Assembly (NCBI RefSeq): GCF_014637405.1
Contig: NZ_BMEY01000004.1
Coordinates: 96,438-160,437 of the forward strand
Length of the DNA: 64,000 nt
Reading direction: 5' to 3'
DNA from: Ornithinibacillus halotolerans
Lineage (GTDB): Bacteria; Bacillota; Bacilli; Bacillales; Amphibacillaceae
The notes under the pieces are model-generated. The model had not been told where the DNA came from. It saw only the letters and a program-made list of their open reading frames with translations, and searched no databases. The position numbers were made by a program, and so were the translations under genes. Of this stretch, positions 24,746-34,750 are shown in pieces. Within the stretch, counting starts at the first letter, position 1. Each line of letters starts with the position of its first letter.

Positions 24746-25855
24746 TTATCTATATTGAAATGGGTCAGTATTCGTTTCTGATATAATAATATCAACATTA
24801 GTAAGCTTATCTTGCAAATACTTCTGTGTACCAGTTTTCATAATTTGTTCTATATAGTGTCCAGCATCAATTACAGCAAGTCCAAGTTCAATTGCTTCCT
24901 GTGCAAAATGAAAAGTCATATCACCTGTAATAAGTACATCGGCCTTTTGACGTAGTGCATGATAAATATACTTCTCACCACTCCCCCCGAGGACAGCAAC
25001 ACGGTTTATTCTTTTTGACAAGTTACCAGATACTTTGACATGGCTTAGTCCTAGGGAGTTTTTAACATGATCGACAAATGAATCTAAAGACATTTCTTCA
25101 TTTATGGTGCCGATACGACCAATCCCTAATTTCTCCCCATCCATTTTTAATGGGTAAACATCATAGGCTACTTCTTCATAAGGATGGGCAGCAATTACTG
25201 AATCTATTACATTTGGTAATATAGATTCTTTTACAATTGTTTCTACTTTTACCTCTTTTACTTTTTCTAATTCATTCTGTTTCCCAATAAACGGTTCCGC
25301 ATCAGCTAACGGCATAAACGTTCCAGTACCTTTCGTTTGAAACGTACAATGACTGTAATTTCCTAGATGTCCTGCTCCTTCTTTTGATAGAGCATCGACA
25401 ACTTGATTTAAATGTGTTTCTGGAACATAAACAGCTAACTTATAAAGAAATTTCTCCCCTTCTGTTTTTAAAATCTCTTTATTGTTTATTCCCAATACTT
25501 CACATAGCATATCATTTACTCCACCATCTGCGATATCTAAATTAGTATGAGCAGCATAAACGGTGATATTATTGGCGATTAACTTATGGATAATTCGTCC
25601 TTTCCAAGTATCCAAATTTAGTTGATTCAGTGGTTTAAACAGAAGTGGGTGATGGGCAATTATTAAATCAACTTTATTTTCAATTGCTTCATCAACTACA
25701 GATTCTATTACGTCAAGGGTAACCATAATTTTTCGTACCGGTTGGTTATGGGATCCTATTTGTAATCCAACATTATCCCAGTCATAGGCAAGGTTTTTTG
25801 GAGCCCATGCCTCTATCAATTTAAAGACATCTGAATTAGTTACCGTTTTCCCCAT
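24746..25855 (-). CDS. yqfO: Nif3-like dinuclear metal-centre protein YqfO
   Basis: Nif3/DUF34 family protein of 369 residues with a metal site formed by IAHHPLLFKP, AAHTNLDIADGG and late GDMTFHFA/DAGHYIEQ motifs. An inserted PII-like domain in the middle (KLAVYVPETHLNQV...HPYEEVAYDVYPL) is typical of the long form. Some family members have been proposed to hydrolyse GTP-derived cofactors, but the substrate is not settled. The ATG at 25855 is chosen for GAGGAGGTG upstream and overlaps the trmK end by 20 bases. Confidence 0.9.
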   Translation of the reverse strand: MGKTVTNSDVFKLIEAWAPKNLAYDWDNVGLQIGSHNQPVRKIMVTLDVIESVVDEAIENKVDLIIAHHPLLFKPLNQLNLDTWKGRIIHKLIANNITVYAAHTNLDIADGGVNDMLCEVLGINNKEILKTEGEKFLYKLAVYVPETHLNQVVDALSKEGAGHLGNYSHCTFQTKGTGTFMPLADAEPFIGKQNELEKVKEVKVETIVKESILPNVIDSVIAAHPYEEVAYDVYPLKMDGEKLGIGRIGTINEEMSLDSFVDHVKNSLGLSHVKVSGNLSKRINRVAVLGGSGEKYIYHALRQKADVLITGDMTFHFAQEAIELGLAVIDAGHYIEQIMKTGTQKYLQDKLTNVDIIISETNTDPFQYR

Positions 25856-26549
25856 CTTGTAACACCTCCTCAATCCAACTTATTTGTTCTTGGAACCCTT
25901 TAATTTTGTTAGTATCTCTTACTTTAGCTTGTTTCATTTGTTCAATCACTCGTTGTAACTTTTCTTTCTCTTGCTTCCACTTTTCTAAGAACAATCTATC
26001 TTTTTTCTGTAATAAGAAAGGTCCAAATAATAGCTCCTGTTCAGTTAACTGATACTTGTCTGAAGTTCTGACACCGACAATAATTTCATAAATATGGCCA
26101 TTTTCTTCAAGTATAACTTCATCAGCTATTTTAAAGCCATTGACCACATACCACGTCCTCACATTTTTCTCGTCAACATTAGGTTGTGCTACTATTAACT
26201 CAACATTTCCTAGCTTTTCCTTCCCATTCTCTAGTATTGATCGTATTAAAGCTCCACCCATTCCGGCAATGACAAGTTGATTGACCTCATTTGGTTGTAA
26301 CACCGCTAACCCATCACCTAGTCTAGCATCAATGACATCGTTTAAACCATATTTATTTATAGTCTCTAAGGCACTGCTAAGAGGTCCTTTATTCACTTCA
26401 CCAGCAATCGCTTGTGCACTAGAGTCTTGTTGACAAACATAACATGCTAAATAAGCATGATCTGAGCCAATATCAGCAAAATTTGCACCTTTAGGTAGAT
26501 AGGAAGCGACCTTTAATAATCGCTTCGACAGTTTAATTTCTTCTGTCAT
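25836..26549 (-). CDS. trmK: tRNA (adenine22-N1)-methyltransferase TrmK
   Basis: SAM-dependent methyltransferase forming m1A22 in tRNAs, 237 residues. The SAM site reads FADIGSDHAYLACY and the catalytic region VIAGMGGALIRSIL, followed by LIVAQPN; the C-terminal third is a lysine-rich coiled coil. GGAGG precedes the ATG. It overlaps yqfO, so they are translated together. Confidence 0.93.
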   Translation of the reverse strand: MTEEIKLSKRLLKVASYLPKGANFADIGSDHAYLACYVCQQDSSAQAIAGEVNKGPLSSALETINKYGLNDVIDARLGDGLAVLQPNEVNQLVIAGMGGALIRSILENGKEKLGNVELIVAQPNVDEKNVRTWYVVNGFKIADEVILEENGHIYEIIVGVRTSDKYQLTEQELLFGPFLLQKKDRLFLEKWKQEKEKLQRVIEQMKQAKVRDTNKIKGFQEQISWIEEVLQDGENGN

Positions 26550-26574
26550 GTTTTACCTCCATATCAATAAAAAG

Positions 26575-26613
26575 TATAAAAGAAAAGCTTTCTGAATTAT
26601 AGCAGAAAGCTTT
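26575..26613 (-). terminator. Terminator after cccA
   Basis: Perfect 11-bp stem AAAGCTTTCTG / CAGAAAGCTTT, T-rich tail on the minus strand. Confidence 0.85.
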
Positions 26614-26626
26614 CCCCCATCTTTAT

Positions 26627-26989
26627 TTATTTTTTCTCACTTAACCACTCAGATATAATATCAATTTCTTTTGGATCTAATTGATTTGAGAATGCAGGCA
26701 TAATACCTTTACCATTTGAGATGACTTCTTTAATTTCATCTAATGATAATTCTGCACCGATAGTTGTCAGTGCTGGACCAGCTGCACCTGAAAGATCTGC
26801 AGCATGACAGCTTAAACAACTAGCTGCATAGATTTCTTCCGGGTCTTCCATAATTTGTCCTTCTGCTTGTCCTTCATCTCCACCTGCAATTTCATCTCTT
26901 TGGTTTACACCAACGAATGAAATTACAATTGTTGCAAGAATCCCTATAACAGCAATTATTGCAAAAGGAATGATTGGGTTTCGTTTCAT
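26627..26989 (-). CDS. cccA: Cytochrome c-550 (CccA)
   Basis: Membrane-anchored c-type cytochrome of 120 residues, the same size as B. subtilis CccA. One N-terminal helix (about 5-26) anchors it outside the membrane; an acidic linker leads to a single haem domain with CLSCH and the distal Met in GIMPAFSNQL. AAGGAGGAAA sets the ATG at 26989, dropping 14 upstream codons. It carries electrons in the respiratory chain. Its own terminator separates it from trmK. Confidence 0.93.
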   Translation of the reverse strand: MKRNPIIPFAIIAVIGILATIVISFVGVNQRDEIAGGDEGQAEGQIMEDPEEIYAASCLSCHAADLSGAAGPALTTIGAELSLDEIKEVISNGKGIMPAFSNQLDPKEIDIISEWLSEKK

Positions 26990-27059
26990 TAGTATTTCCT
27001 CCTTATGTATCCCAGGAATATAATATTCCACATAGCTATATCTATTCTATATGAAAAAC

Positions 27060-27611
27060 TCAATAGTTAAAAGAAAAAAGATGTGAAAAGTTTGCGAACA
27101 ATAAAATTATAAATGCAATAATACTTGAAATCATTAAATAGCGATATTTAAATATGATACCACATACTAACCAACTAATGAAATTGACACCAAATAAAAT
27201 ATACGCATATAGTGATTGGAGTGTCAATATAGTAACAAGTAAGTCGGTTACAACTAATAATAAAAGCAAAGAGACAACAATAGGAATATGAATATAGGTG
27301 GATTGTTGATTCCACAAATATATAAAGACCCAAATTGCGTATGAAACAAAAAGAATTAAAATACTAAGTTGCAAAAAAGAATTAAATTGAGTAAAATAAA
27401 CTACAAGAAATGAAAACGGTACCATCAAAAACAATAATATTACTTGAACAACTAGCAACGGATTTAGTTTCCATTTCTTTTTAGTAGAAAGTGATTCATC
27501 CCCTTGCGTATATAAAGCAAGTAAAAAATCACACTGTGTCTCTGGAAGTAGTTTATGATCTTTCCAATATTTGATTTCTCGTACAATTATTTGTGTACGA
27601 TTGTCTGCCAA
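27060..27611 (-). CDS. Unknown multi-pass membrane protein upstream of cccA
   Basis: About 183 residues. A short cytoplasmic N-terminal region, IVREIKYWKDHKLLPETQCDFLLALY, resembles the start of DUF2157-type proteins. It is followed by five or six hydrophobic helices with almost no loops. The TTG at 27611 is preferred because GGGGTG lies six bases upstream; the adjacent ATG at 27617 abuts that site. I do not recognise a function. It follows sigA by 96 bases on the same strand and may be read through from the sigA operon. Confidence 0.7.
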   Translation of the reverse strand: MADNRTQIIVREIKYWKDHKLLPETQCDFLLALYTQGDESLSTKKKWKLNPLLVVQVILLFLMVPFSFLVVYFTQFNSFLQLSILILFVSYAIWVFIYLWNQQSTYIHIPIVVSLLLLLVVTDLLVTILTLQSLYAYILFGVNFISWLVCGIIFKYRYLMISSIIAFIILLFANFSHLFSFNY

Positions 27612-27707
27612 CTTCATCACCCCGTTGCAGTCAAAAGCTGATTTTACTAGACAATATAAAGAAGAAAAGTCTATGCCCTTAGAACACGACAAAGACTTTT
27701 CCTAATT

Positions 27708-28826
27708 TTAATCTAAAAAGTCTTTCAAACGCTTACTACGACTTGGGTGTCTTAATTTACGAAGTGCTTTTGCTTCAATTTGACGAATACGTTCACGAGT
27801 AACACCGAATACTTTACCTACTTCTTCCAGTGTACGAGTACGACCGTCATCTAGTCCGAAACGTAATCGAAGAACATTTTCTTCACGATCCGTAAGTGTA
27901 TCAAGTACATCTTCAAGCTGCTCTTTTAGCAGTTCATAGGCAGCGTGATCAGATGGCGAAATTGCTTCTTGATCCTCAATAAAATCACCTAAATGAGAGT
28001 CATCTTCTTCACCAATTGGTGTCTCAAGTGATACTGGTTCCTGAGCAATTTTAAGTATCTCGCGAACTTTATCTGGAGTTAAATCCATTTCTTCACCAAT
28101 TTCTTCTGGTGTTGGTTCACGCCCTAGATCTTGTAAAAGTTGTCTTTGAACCCGGATAAGTTTATTGATTGTTTCAACCATATGAACTGGTATACGAATT
28201 GTTCTTGCTTGGTCAGCAATTGCACGGGTAATTGCTTGTCGTATCCACCATGTTGCATACGTACTGAATTTAAAGCCTTTTCGATAATCAAATTTTTCAA
28301 CAGCTTTTATTAATCCCATATTACCTTCTTGAATTAAATCAAGGAATAACATTCCTCTACCAACATATCGTTTAGCAATACTTACTACAAGTCGTAAGTT
28401 TGCTTCTGCTAATCGTTTTTTAGCTTCTTCGTCACCTTGTTCAATACGTGTAGCTAACTCAATTTCTTCCGACGCAGATAATAAATCAACACGCCCAATT
28501 TCTTTTAAGTACATTCTAACTGGGTCATTTATTTTTATCCCGATAGGTACACTTAAATCATGTACATCAAATTCTTCTTTTTCTATCTCTTTCATTTTAG
28601 GGTCATCTTCTGATTCACCAATTACGTCAATCCCTTGGTCTGCAAGGTTTTCATAGAATTCATCCATTTGATCTGGTTCAATTACGAAATTCGATAAACG
28701 ATCGGCTATTTCCTCATAAGCAAGAACTCCTCTTTTCTTACCAATTTCAAGAAGTTGTTCTTTCGCTTGTTCTAAAGTTAACTCAGGCTCATTTTCTTTT
28801 GTTTGTGAAGGTTTATTTTCAGCCAT
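27708..28826 (-). CDS. sigA: Primary RNA polymerase sigma factor SigA
   Basis: Housekeeping sigma factor, 372 residues. Region 1.1-like N-terminus, region 1.2 ([16 protein letters not shown]), region 2 ([39 protein letters not shown] for -10 recognition), region 3, and region 4 ([35 protein letters not shown] for -35 recognition). GGAGGGGG selects the ATG at 28826. dnaG lies 33 bases upstream, the classical dnaG-sigA operon. Confidence 0.98.
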   Translation of the reverse strand: MAENKPSQTKENEPELTLEQAKEQLLEIGKKRGVLAYEEIADRLSNFVIEPDQMDEFYENLADQGIDVIGESEDDPKMKEIEKEEFDVHDLSVPIGIKINDPVRMYLKEIGRVDLLSASEEIELATRIEQGDEEAKKRLAEANLRLVVSIAKRYVGRGMLFLDLIQEGNMGLIKAVEKFDYRKGFKFSTYATWWIRQAITRAIADQARTIRIPVHMVETINKLIRVQRQLLQDLGREPTPEEIGEEMDLTPDKVREILKIAQEPVSLETPIGEEDDSHLGDFIEDQEAISPSDHAAYELLKEQLEDVLDTLTDREENVLRLRFGLDDGRTRTLEEVGKVFGVTRERIRQIEAKALRKLRHPSRSKRLKDFLD

Positions 28827-28859
28827 GAGTCCCCCTCCTTCCATACTACTTCAATCAAT

Positions 28860-30662
28860 TTAAAGTTTAACTTGTCGTTGTAATTCAATAATTTTTAGTG
28901 CTATTTTAGCTGCTTTTATAGGGTCATTTTGTTGTTCTGCAAGCTTTTGTTCTGCTTTCAGCTGTTTAATATCAACACCTGTACTACTTTCAGCTCGGAT
29001 TATATGAAGATAATCATTAATCTCCTTATCACTTATATCTGTCTGTATTGGAATCATTGCAAGTTGTGTGACAAGTGTTCTAATTTTTTCATCAGACAAT
29101 CTTTCAACAAACAAACTCACATCTTCTCTGTTGCCTTCTTCGTAATAAGCATACAAATGGGTTGCGATAATTTTATGTTCATCAATGTTAAAAGAAGCTC
29201 CAATTTCATCTTTCACTTTATTTGCAATAGATTCATTTCCAAGCATATATGCCAATAATTTTCTCTCAGCATTATGAAATGCTGGTAATAATTTACCTCT
29301 TGACTTTTCTACCTTATTAGTATATCTGTCTTTCTTGCTCTTATCCTTTACAACGTCTGATTTTTGTCTATATTGTTGGATTTGCGCTAATAATGATTCC
29401 ATCGAGATATGATATTCAGAACTTAATTCTTTCACATACAATTCTCTCTCAACGGAACTTTCTATTTTGGCTAGTTCCATTAGCACTTTTTCAATGTATT
29501 GGATTCTATCAGCTTCAAGACTTAAGTTGTAGTCTTTTTTCAAATATCGCATATAGAAACCAATAAATGTTTGTGCCGTAGCAATGACTTCTTTAGTAAA
29601 GGCTTCTCCACCATATTCCCTAATAAAACTATCAGGATCAAGATTATCTTTAAGGCTGGCAATTCTTACTTCTGACCCAACTTGTTGTAATAAAAGGGAA
29701 GCTTTATAAGCTGCCTCAACACCTGCATTGTCTCCGTCATAACAAATAATAACCGTTTCTGCATATCTGTTTAGTAATTTTGCTTGTATTTCAGTTAATG
29801 CAGTTCCCATAGTTGCTACAACATTTTGGATACCTACTTGATAAGCAGAGATTACATCAATATTTCCTTCAAACAAAATTACTTCATTTTGTTTTCGAAT
29901 ATGTTTCTTTGCTAAGTCAAAATTGTAGAGCATCTTTCCTTTTTGAAAGAGATCCGTCTCTGGGCTATTTAAATATTTTGGTTCCTGTCCTTCAACTGCC
30001 CGAGCCGTAAAAGCTACCGTTTTTCCAAGATGATTCCTTAACGGAAAGATAATTCGACCTTGGAAACGGTCCGATACAGAATTGTCTTGATTTCTCCTTA
30101 ACAATCCATACTTTACAAGCATTTGCTCGTGAAACCCCTTTTTTTGTAAGAAGGTACGAATGAAATCCTTTGTTGTAGGAGCAAAACCTAATTGAAAGGT
30201 ATCAATTGCTTCTTCTGTAATACCTCTTTCTTTTAAATAAGTTAGCCCATTTTTACCATCCTTCGTATAACGAATGAGATGATGATACAATTTGGTTAAC
30301 CATTCATGCGCAGAATATGCTTGCTGTGTTTCTTTCGGTAAAGAGGATTCTTTATGAATTGCCTCTGTTGGCAACTCCATTCCCGAACGATCCGCAAGAA
30401 ATTTCATTGCTTCGTAAAAAGTGAAACTTTCCATTTCCATTAGAAAAGTAATAACATTTCCTCCTTTTCCACAACCAAAACAATGAAATATTTGTTTTTC
30501 TTGTGTAACGGAGAAGGAAGGAGTTTTCTCACCATGAAATGGGCAAAGCCCAAAAAAGTTTCTTCCTTGTTTTTTTAATTGAACATATTCTCCAATAACA
30601 TCAACAATATCATTTGAGTTTCGAATTTGTTCAATTAATTCTTCTGATATTTGATTAGACAA
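28860..30662 (-). CDS. dnaG: DNA primase DnaG
   Basis: Primase of about 600 residues that makes RNA primers at the replication fork. The CHC2 zinc finger CPFHGEKTPSF...FHCFGCGKGG is at about residues 38-65. The TOPRIM catalytic core follows (LFEGNIDVISAYQ, ICYDGDNAGVEAA), and the C-terminal part is helicase-binding. Start: GTG codons at 30671/30668 lack a ribosome-binding site, while the TTG at 30662 has GGTGG five bases upstream, so I prefer TTG. The intervening yqxD gene of B. subtilis is absent here. Confidence 0.95.
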   Translation of the reverse strand: MSNQISEELIEQIRNSNDIVDVIGEYVQLKKQGRNFFGLCPFHGEKTPSFSVTQEKQIFHCFGCGKGGNVITFLMEMESFTFYEAMKFLADRSGMELPTEAIHKESSLPKETQQAYSAHEWLTKLYHHLIRYTKDGKNGLTYLKERGITEEAIDTFQLGFAPTTKDFIRTFLQKKGFHEQMLVKYGLLRRNQDNSVSDRFQGRIIFPLRNHLGKTVAFTARAVEGQEPKYLNSPETDLFQKGKMLYNFDLAKKHIRKQNEVILFEGNIDVISAYQVGIQNVVATMGTALTEIQAKLLNRYAETVIICYDGDNAGVEAAYKASLLLQQVGSEVRIASLKDNLDPDSFIREYGGEAFTKEVIATAQTFIGFYMRYLKKDYNLSLEADRIQYIEKVLMELAKIESSVERELYVKELSSEYHISMESLLAQIQQYRQKSDVVKDKSKKDRYTNKVEKSRGKLLPAFHNAERKLLAYMLGNESIANKVKDEIGASFNIDEHKIIATHLYAYYEEGNREDVSLFVERLSDEKIRTLVTQLAMIPIQTDISDKEINDYLHIIRAESSTGVDIKQLKAEQKLAEQQNDPIKAAKIALKIIELQRQVKL

Positions 30663-31122
30663 TTTCACCACCAGATTTCAGGGATTTATACTTCTAATAA
30701 TTCGATATCCCAATAATAAAATCCTTCATATTTCGACAAGTTTTTTGCAATTGTCGAAAAAAATACCTTCTATGTATGTAAATTTCTTAGAAGGAAAAGA
30801 AGTTATCATGTGCCACAATATTGATACATTAGTTAATTGTTGGCCTAATTGCAGTGTAGAACTTTTATAGTCTTATAATACTATTCTACAAAAAGTTTCA
30901 GATTCCTTCTTTAAAATGAATGTTTTATTTTTCTGAATATCCATTCTTCTACAATTGTATAATTTTATACATATCATCTATTTTTACACAAAAAATTATT
31001 ATAATACATTTTAACAAAAATTACTACTAAACAATTTAAATTATGCACAAATTTTATTAATTATCACCTAAAATTCGTATAAAAGGAGCATTCCCATTAG
31101 GGATGCTCCTTTCGTTTAATTA
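30663..31122 (-). other. AT-rich dnaG leader region with two inverted repeats
   Basis: About 450 bases without a gene, very AT-rich. Near dnaG there is a terminator-like hairpin CCTTCTA / TAGAAGG (30766-30794) followed on the minus strand by TATTTTTTT. Next to it is a 9-bp inverted repeat TTTCGACAA (30731-30739) / TTGTCGAAA (30751-30759). Several weak promoter-like sequences occur but none stands out. The yqfL terminator is at 31082-31112. Confidence 0.55.
31082..31112 (-). terminator. Terminator after yqfL
   Basis: AAAGGAGCATCCC / GGAATGCTCCTTT stem (one mismatch) with a T-run on the minus strand. Confidence 0.88.
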
Positions 31123-31923
31123 CTATTCTTTTAATAAACGTAAGATATGATTTGCTGTTTCTTCTACAGCTTTGTTGGAAACATCAACAACCCTACATCC
31201 AATTCTATCCACAATCTTATCAAAATAATCTAATTCCTGATGGATTCTTTGGATATTTGCATAGGTAGCTTGATCTCCTAACCCTAATGCTTTTAGACGT
31301 TCTTTTCGAATATCATTTAGTTTCTCTGGACTTATTCTTAATCCAATACATTTATTTGGATCTACCATAAATAATTCTTCTGGCGGTTCTACTTCAGGAA
31401 CTATTGGAATATTAGCTACGCGTATTCGTTTATGCGCTAAAAATTGAGACAACGGAGTCTTTGACGTTCGAGAAACACCAATTAAAATAATATCGGCTCT
31501 CGAAATTCCTCTTGGATCCCTACCATCATCGTATTTAACAGCAAACTCAATAGCTTCCACTTTCTTAAAGTAGTCTTCATCTAATTTATGGACTAATCCA
31601 GGTTCCAGACGTGGACTCTTATTAAAATATCTCTCCATAGATTGCAGCATAGGACCCATTATATCAATTGCTTCCACTTGATATTCCGCTGCCTTATTAT
31701 TTAAATATGTTCTTAAATCTGGATCAACTAAAGTAAATCCAATAATTCCTTGTTCTTCTTTTGCACGGAACAATGTCTCATCAATGGTCTTCTTATCTTC
31801 TACATATGGAATCCGCTGAACTTTATAGCTTTGGGTAAATTGGCTTAAACCAGCTTTAATGACTAATTCAGCAGTTTCCCCAACGGAGTCGGATAAGATA
31901 AAAACAGATTTTTTTGTATTCAT
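31123..31923 (-). CDS. yqfL: Pyruvate phosphate dikinase regulatory protein family (YqfL)
   Basis: DUF299 bifunctional kinase/phosphorylase family, 266 residues. The P-loop-like motif [13 protein letters not shown] is at about residue 150 and the N-terminus reads [15 protein letters not shown]. Family members regulate PPDK or PEP synthase by ADP-dependent phosphorylation. In B. subtilis YqfL acts together with CcpN in gluconeogenic control. It follows ccpN by 19 bases, an operon. GGGGGATG precedes the ATG. Confidence 0.9.
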   Translation of the reverse strand: MNTKKSVFILSDSVGETAELVIKAGLSQFTQSYKVQRIPYVEDKKTIDETLFRAKEEQGIIGFTLVDPDLRTYLNNKAAEYQVEAIDIMGPMLQSMERYFNKSPRLEPGLVHKLDEDYFKKVEAIEFAVKYDDGRDPRGISRADIILIGVSRTSKTPLSQFLAHKRIRVANIPIVPEVEPPEELFMVDPNKCIGLRISPEKLNDIRKERLKALGLGDQATYANIQRIHQELDYFDKIVDRIGCRVVDVSNKAVEETANHILRLLKE

Positions 31924-31942
31924 TCATATCATCCCCCTGGGA

Positions 31943-32572
31943 TTATATTTGATTATCTGTTATTAATTCTACAAAAACTTTCGTAATCGTTGTCTTTGTA
32001 ATACGCCCAATTACTTCTAGCCCATTTGGGGTATCCTTTACAACTGGTAATCCATCAATCTGCTTATTAATAAGTTGTTTTGCTACATCTATAATGAAAT
32101 CTTCTTTTCTACAAACAGTAATGTTTGGCATTCTAGTCATAATAATATGGACAGGTAAAGCACTTAGATCCTGATTTCCTATAGCAGCACGTAACAAATC
32201 TTTCCGGGATACTACTCCTGTCAAACAAGAATTCTCATCTATTATCGATAATGTTCCTACATCTTCAAGAAACATTGTTGATATTGCATCATATACTGAT
32301 GCACTTTCTTGTACAACGATTGGTACAGAATGATACTCTTGGACTTTATATTTTTTTATTTTCTCTGTTAACAATTCTGAACCAGTTTTACCTGTATAGA
32401 AATAACCGACTCTTGGTCTTGCGTCTAAAAATCCAGCCATCGTTAATATGGCTAAATCTGGTCTTAATGTTGCACGAGTCAAGTTCAATCTTTCTGCTAT
32501 ATGCTCTCCTGTAATTGGCCCATTATGTTTAACAATTTCTATTATTTTTTCTTGTCGATTGGATAACTCCAC
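31943..32572 (-). CDS. ccpN: Gluconeogenesis repressor CcpN
   Basis: Transcription repressor of 209 residues. An N-terminal winged helix-turn-helix (ERLNLTRATLRPDLAILTMAGF) is followed by two CBS domains (about 75-205) that sense nucleotides. In B. subtilis it represses gapB and pckA in glucose. The GTG at 32572 is chosen: GGTGGTG lies nine bases upstream and the protein then begins MELSNRQEKI as in homologues. It is co-transcribed with yqfL. Confidence 0.92.
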   Translation of the reverse strand: MELSNRQEKIIEIVKHNGPITGEHIAERLNLTRATLRPDLAILTMAGFLDARPRVGYFYTGKTGSELLTEKIKKYKVQEYHSVPIVVQESASVYDAISTMFLEDVGTLSIIDENSCLTGVVSRKDLLRAAIGNQDLSALPVHIIMTRMPNITVCRKEDFIIDVAKQLINKQIDGLPVVKDTPNGLEVIGRITKTTITKVFVELITDNQI

Positions 32573-32665
32573 AATTTCACACCACCCAACGGTTAAAAAA
32601 GACATACTACATAATAATATTATAACCTATTTTCTATCCAAACAGGTAATAGTATGGCTATTCTA

Positions 32666-34750
32666 TTAAAAATGCTGTTTCCACTCGATTACATTTAAAT
32701 CCGCAAAGCTGTTTAGTAACTGTGCAATTCGTTTTAATAATGCCAATCGATTTCTTTTTATAGTTTCATTATCAGACATGACCATATTATTATCGAAGAA
32801 TGCATGAATTGGTTCTGCTAATTGTTCTAGTTCAGCAAATGCTTTCTCAAATTCATCTTGATCTACTAATTTCTCAAAACTTTGCTGTACTTGATTATAC
32901 ATTTTATATAAATTAGCTTCTGAATCAGTTTCAAAGTATTCTTCATTAACTACTGTTTCTTCAGTCTTCTCTGCTAAGTTCAATACTCTAACAAGTGCTT
33001 CTTGTGTTGATTTAAAGTTCGCATCATTACGTTTCGCTGAAAGTATCGTTGCTTTTTTCATTATCGAAGCCATTTCACCAATACCATGGTTGGTTATAGC
33101 ATGGATGATGTCTTGTTCAATTCCATTCTCTTTCAATACAAATGCTACCCTTTGTTGAATAAATGAATGTAGTTCTTGATTTACAACACTTGCATCAAAA
33201 TGCTCTAATTGTATTTCTTTGTAATGATTCAAAGCGATTTGGAAAAGTTCACTTACTTCAATTTCCCACTCTCTATCATTTGCAATACGCAAAATGCCAA
33301 TAGCTTGACGACGTAGACCATAAGGGTCTTGAGAACCTGTTGGTTTTAGACCAACACCAATACAACCAACAATCGTGTCCAACTTCTCTGCCACACTAAC
33401 AACCGAACCGACAATTGTTTCTGGTAGCTTACCGCCGGCACTAGTTGGCATATAATGTTCCTTAATTGCAGTTGCAACAGTATCATCTTCACCAAAAATA
33501 TGTGCATATTTTTCACCGATAATTCCTTGAAGTTCAGTAAATTCATTGACCATATTTGTCATCAAATCAAATTTACTAATCTTCGCAGCACGACCTATAT
33601 GATTCAAATCAACTTGGTTTAACTTTAATGCTACCGCAATCTTCTCAGCGATAGCTGCAACACGATTAACCTTATCAGAGATTGTTCCAAGCTTCTCTTG
33701 AAATACAACACTTTCTAATTTTTCAAGATAAAAATCAATTGAATTTTTTTGGTCTTCTTCATAGAAAAATTGTGCATCTGACAATCTTGCTCGTAATACT
33801 TTCTCATTTCCTTTTATTACTGTTTCTATATGGTTAGCATCACCATTTCTTACTCCAATAAAGTATGGGAGCAATTCACCTTCACTAGATTTCACAGGGA
33901 AATATCGTTGATGTTCCTTCATAGACGTAATTAATACTTCTGCTGGTAATTTTAAAAATTCCTCTTCAAATGATCCAATAAATACGGTAGGATATTCAAC
34001 AAGATTACGTACTTCATTCATTAGTTGTTGATCAATTGGAATAAGTACATTCTTCTCTGCTTCAATTTTCTTAATGCCTTCGACAATAAGCTTCTCTCGT
34101 TCTGTTGGGTCTACAAGCACATAATTTTCCTTTAATAATAACTTATAGTCTTCTGGATTATTTATTGTAAGTTTACCACTTAGGAAACGATGTCCAAACG
34201 TTGTATTGTTTGTCTCGACATGCGCAATTTCAAATGGAATTACTTCATTTCCATAAAGAGCGACTAACCAACGTATTGGTCGAGCATAACGCATCGTCTG
34301 TTCTCCCCATCGCATATTCTTACCAAATGGAATAGACTCAATAATTTCTTTAAATTGTGGTAACAGATCATAGGTTGGTTTTCCTTCGATCACTTTATTC
34401 ACATAGATATACGTTGTTCCTTTTAAATCTTTTGTATAAATATCATCAGTTGTTTTCCCTTGTCCTCTAGTAAAACCAATTGCTGCTTTTGTCCAATTGC
34501 CCTCATTATCCTTTGCTACTTTTAATGCTGGTCCTTTTGCTTCTTCTTCAATCGTTTCCTGCGTTTCATTCATATCATGAATAAGTACTGCTAGTCTTCT
34601 TGGCGACGAAAATGTTTCCACCTTTGAAAAAGAGATACGTAAATCATTCAGCCACTGCTCTGTTTTCTCACCTAGTAGCTTTTCTGAATCATCAATAAAA
34701 CGAGCTGGTAATTCTTCTAATCCAATTTCAAACAACACATTTTTGGCCAT
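32666..34750 (-). CDS. glyS: Glycyl-tRNA synthetase beta subunit
   Basis: Beta chain of the alpha2-beta2 glycyl-tRNA synthetase, 694 residues; recognises tRNA-Gly and contributes to catalysis. The start LFEIGLEELPARF, the block RWGEQTMRYARPIRWLVAL and the late DPYGLRRQAIGILRI are signatures of the family. It overlaps the glyQ stop codon (TAATG-type), giving coupled translation. Regulation is through the T-box before glyQ. Confidence 0.97.
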   Translation of the reverse strand: MAKNVLFEIGLEELPARFIDDSEKLLGEKTEQWLNDLRISFSKVETFSSPRRLAVLIHDMNETQETIEEEAKGPALKVAKDNEGNWTKAAIGFTRGQGKTTDDIYTKDLKGTTYIYVNKVIEGKPTYDLLPQFKEIIESIPFGKNMRWGEQTMRYARPIRWLVALYGNEVIPFEIAHVETNNTTFGHRFLSGKLTINNPEDYKLLLKENYVLVDPTEREKLIVEGIKKIEAEKNVLIPIDQQLMNEVRNLVEYPTVFIGSFEEEFLKLPAEVLITSMKEHQRYFPVKSSEGELLPYFIGVRNGDANHIETVIKGNEKVLRARLSDAQFFYEEDQKNSIDFYLEKLESVVFQEKLGTISDKVNRVAAIAEKIAVALKLNQVDLNHIGRAAKISKFDLMTNMVNEFTELQGIIGEKYAHIFGEDDTVATAIKEHYMPTSAGGKLPETIVGSVVSVAEKLDTIVGCIGVGLKPTGSQDPYGLRRQAIGILRIANDREWEIEVSELFQIALNHYKEIQLEHFDASVVNQELHSFIQQRVAFVLKENGIEQDIIHAITNHGIGEMASIMKKATILSAKRNDANFKSTQEALVRVLNLAEKTEETVVNEEYFETDSEANLYKMYNQVQQSFEKLVDQDEFEKAFAELEQLAEPIHAFFDNNMVMSDNETIKRNRLALLKRIAQLLNSFADLNVIEWKQHF

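Noticed and set aside
30731..30759. LexA or other known operator in the dnaG leader
   Set aside because: The TTTCGACAA/TTGTCGAAA repeat lacks the CGAAC-N4-GTTCG pattern and spacing of a Bacillus LexA box.
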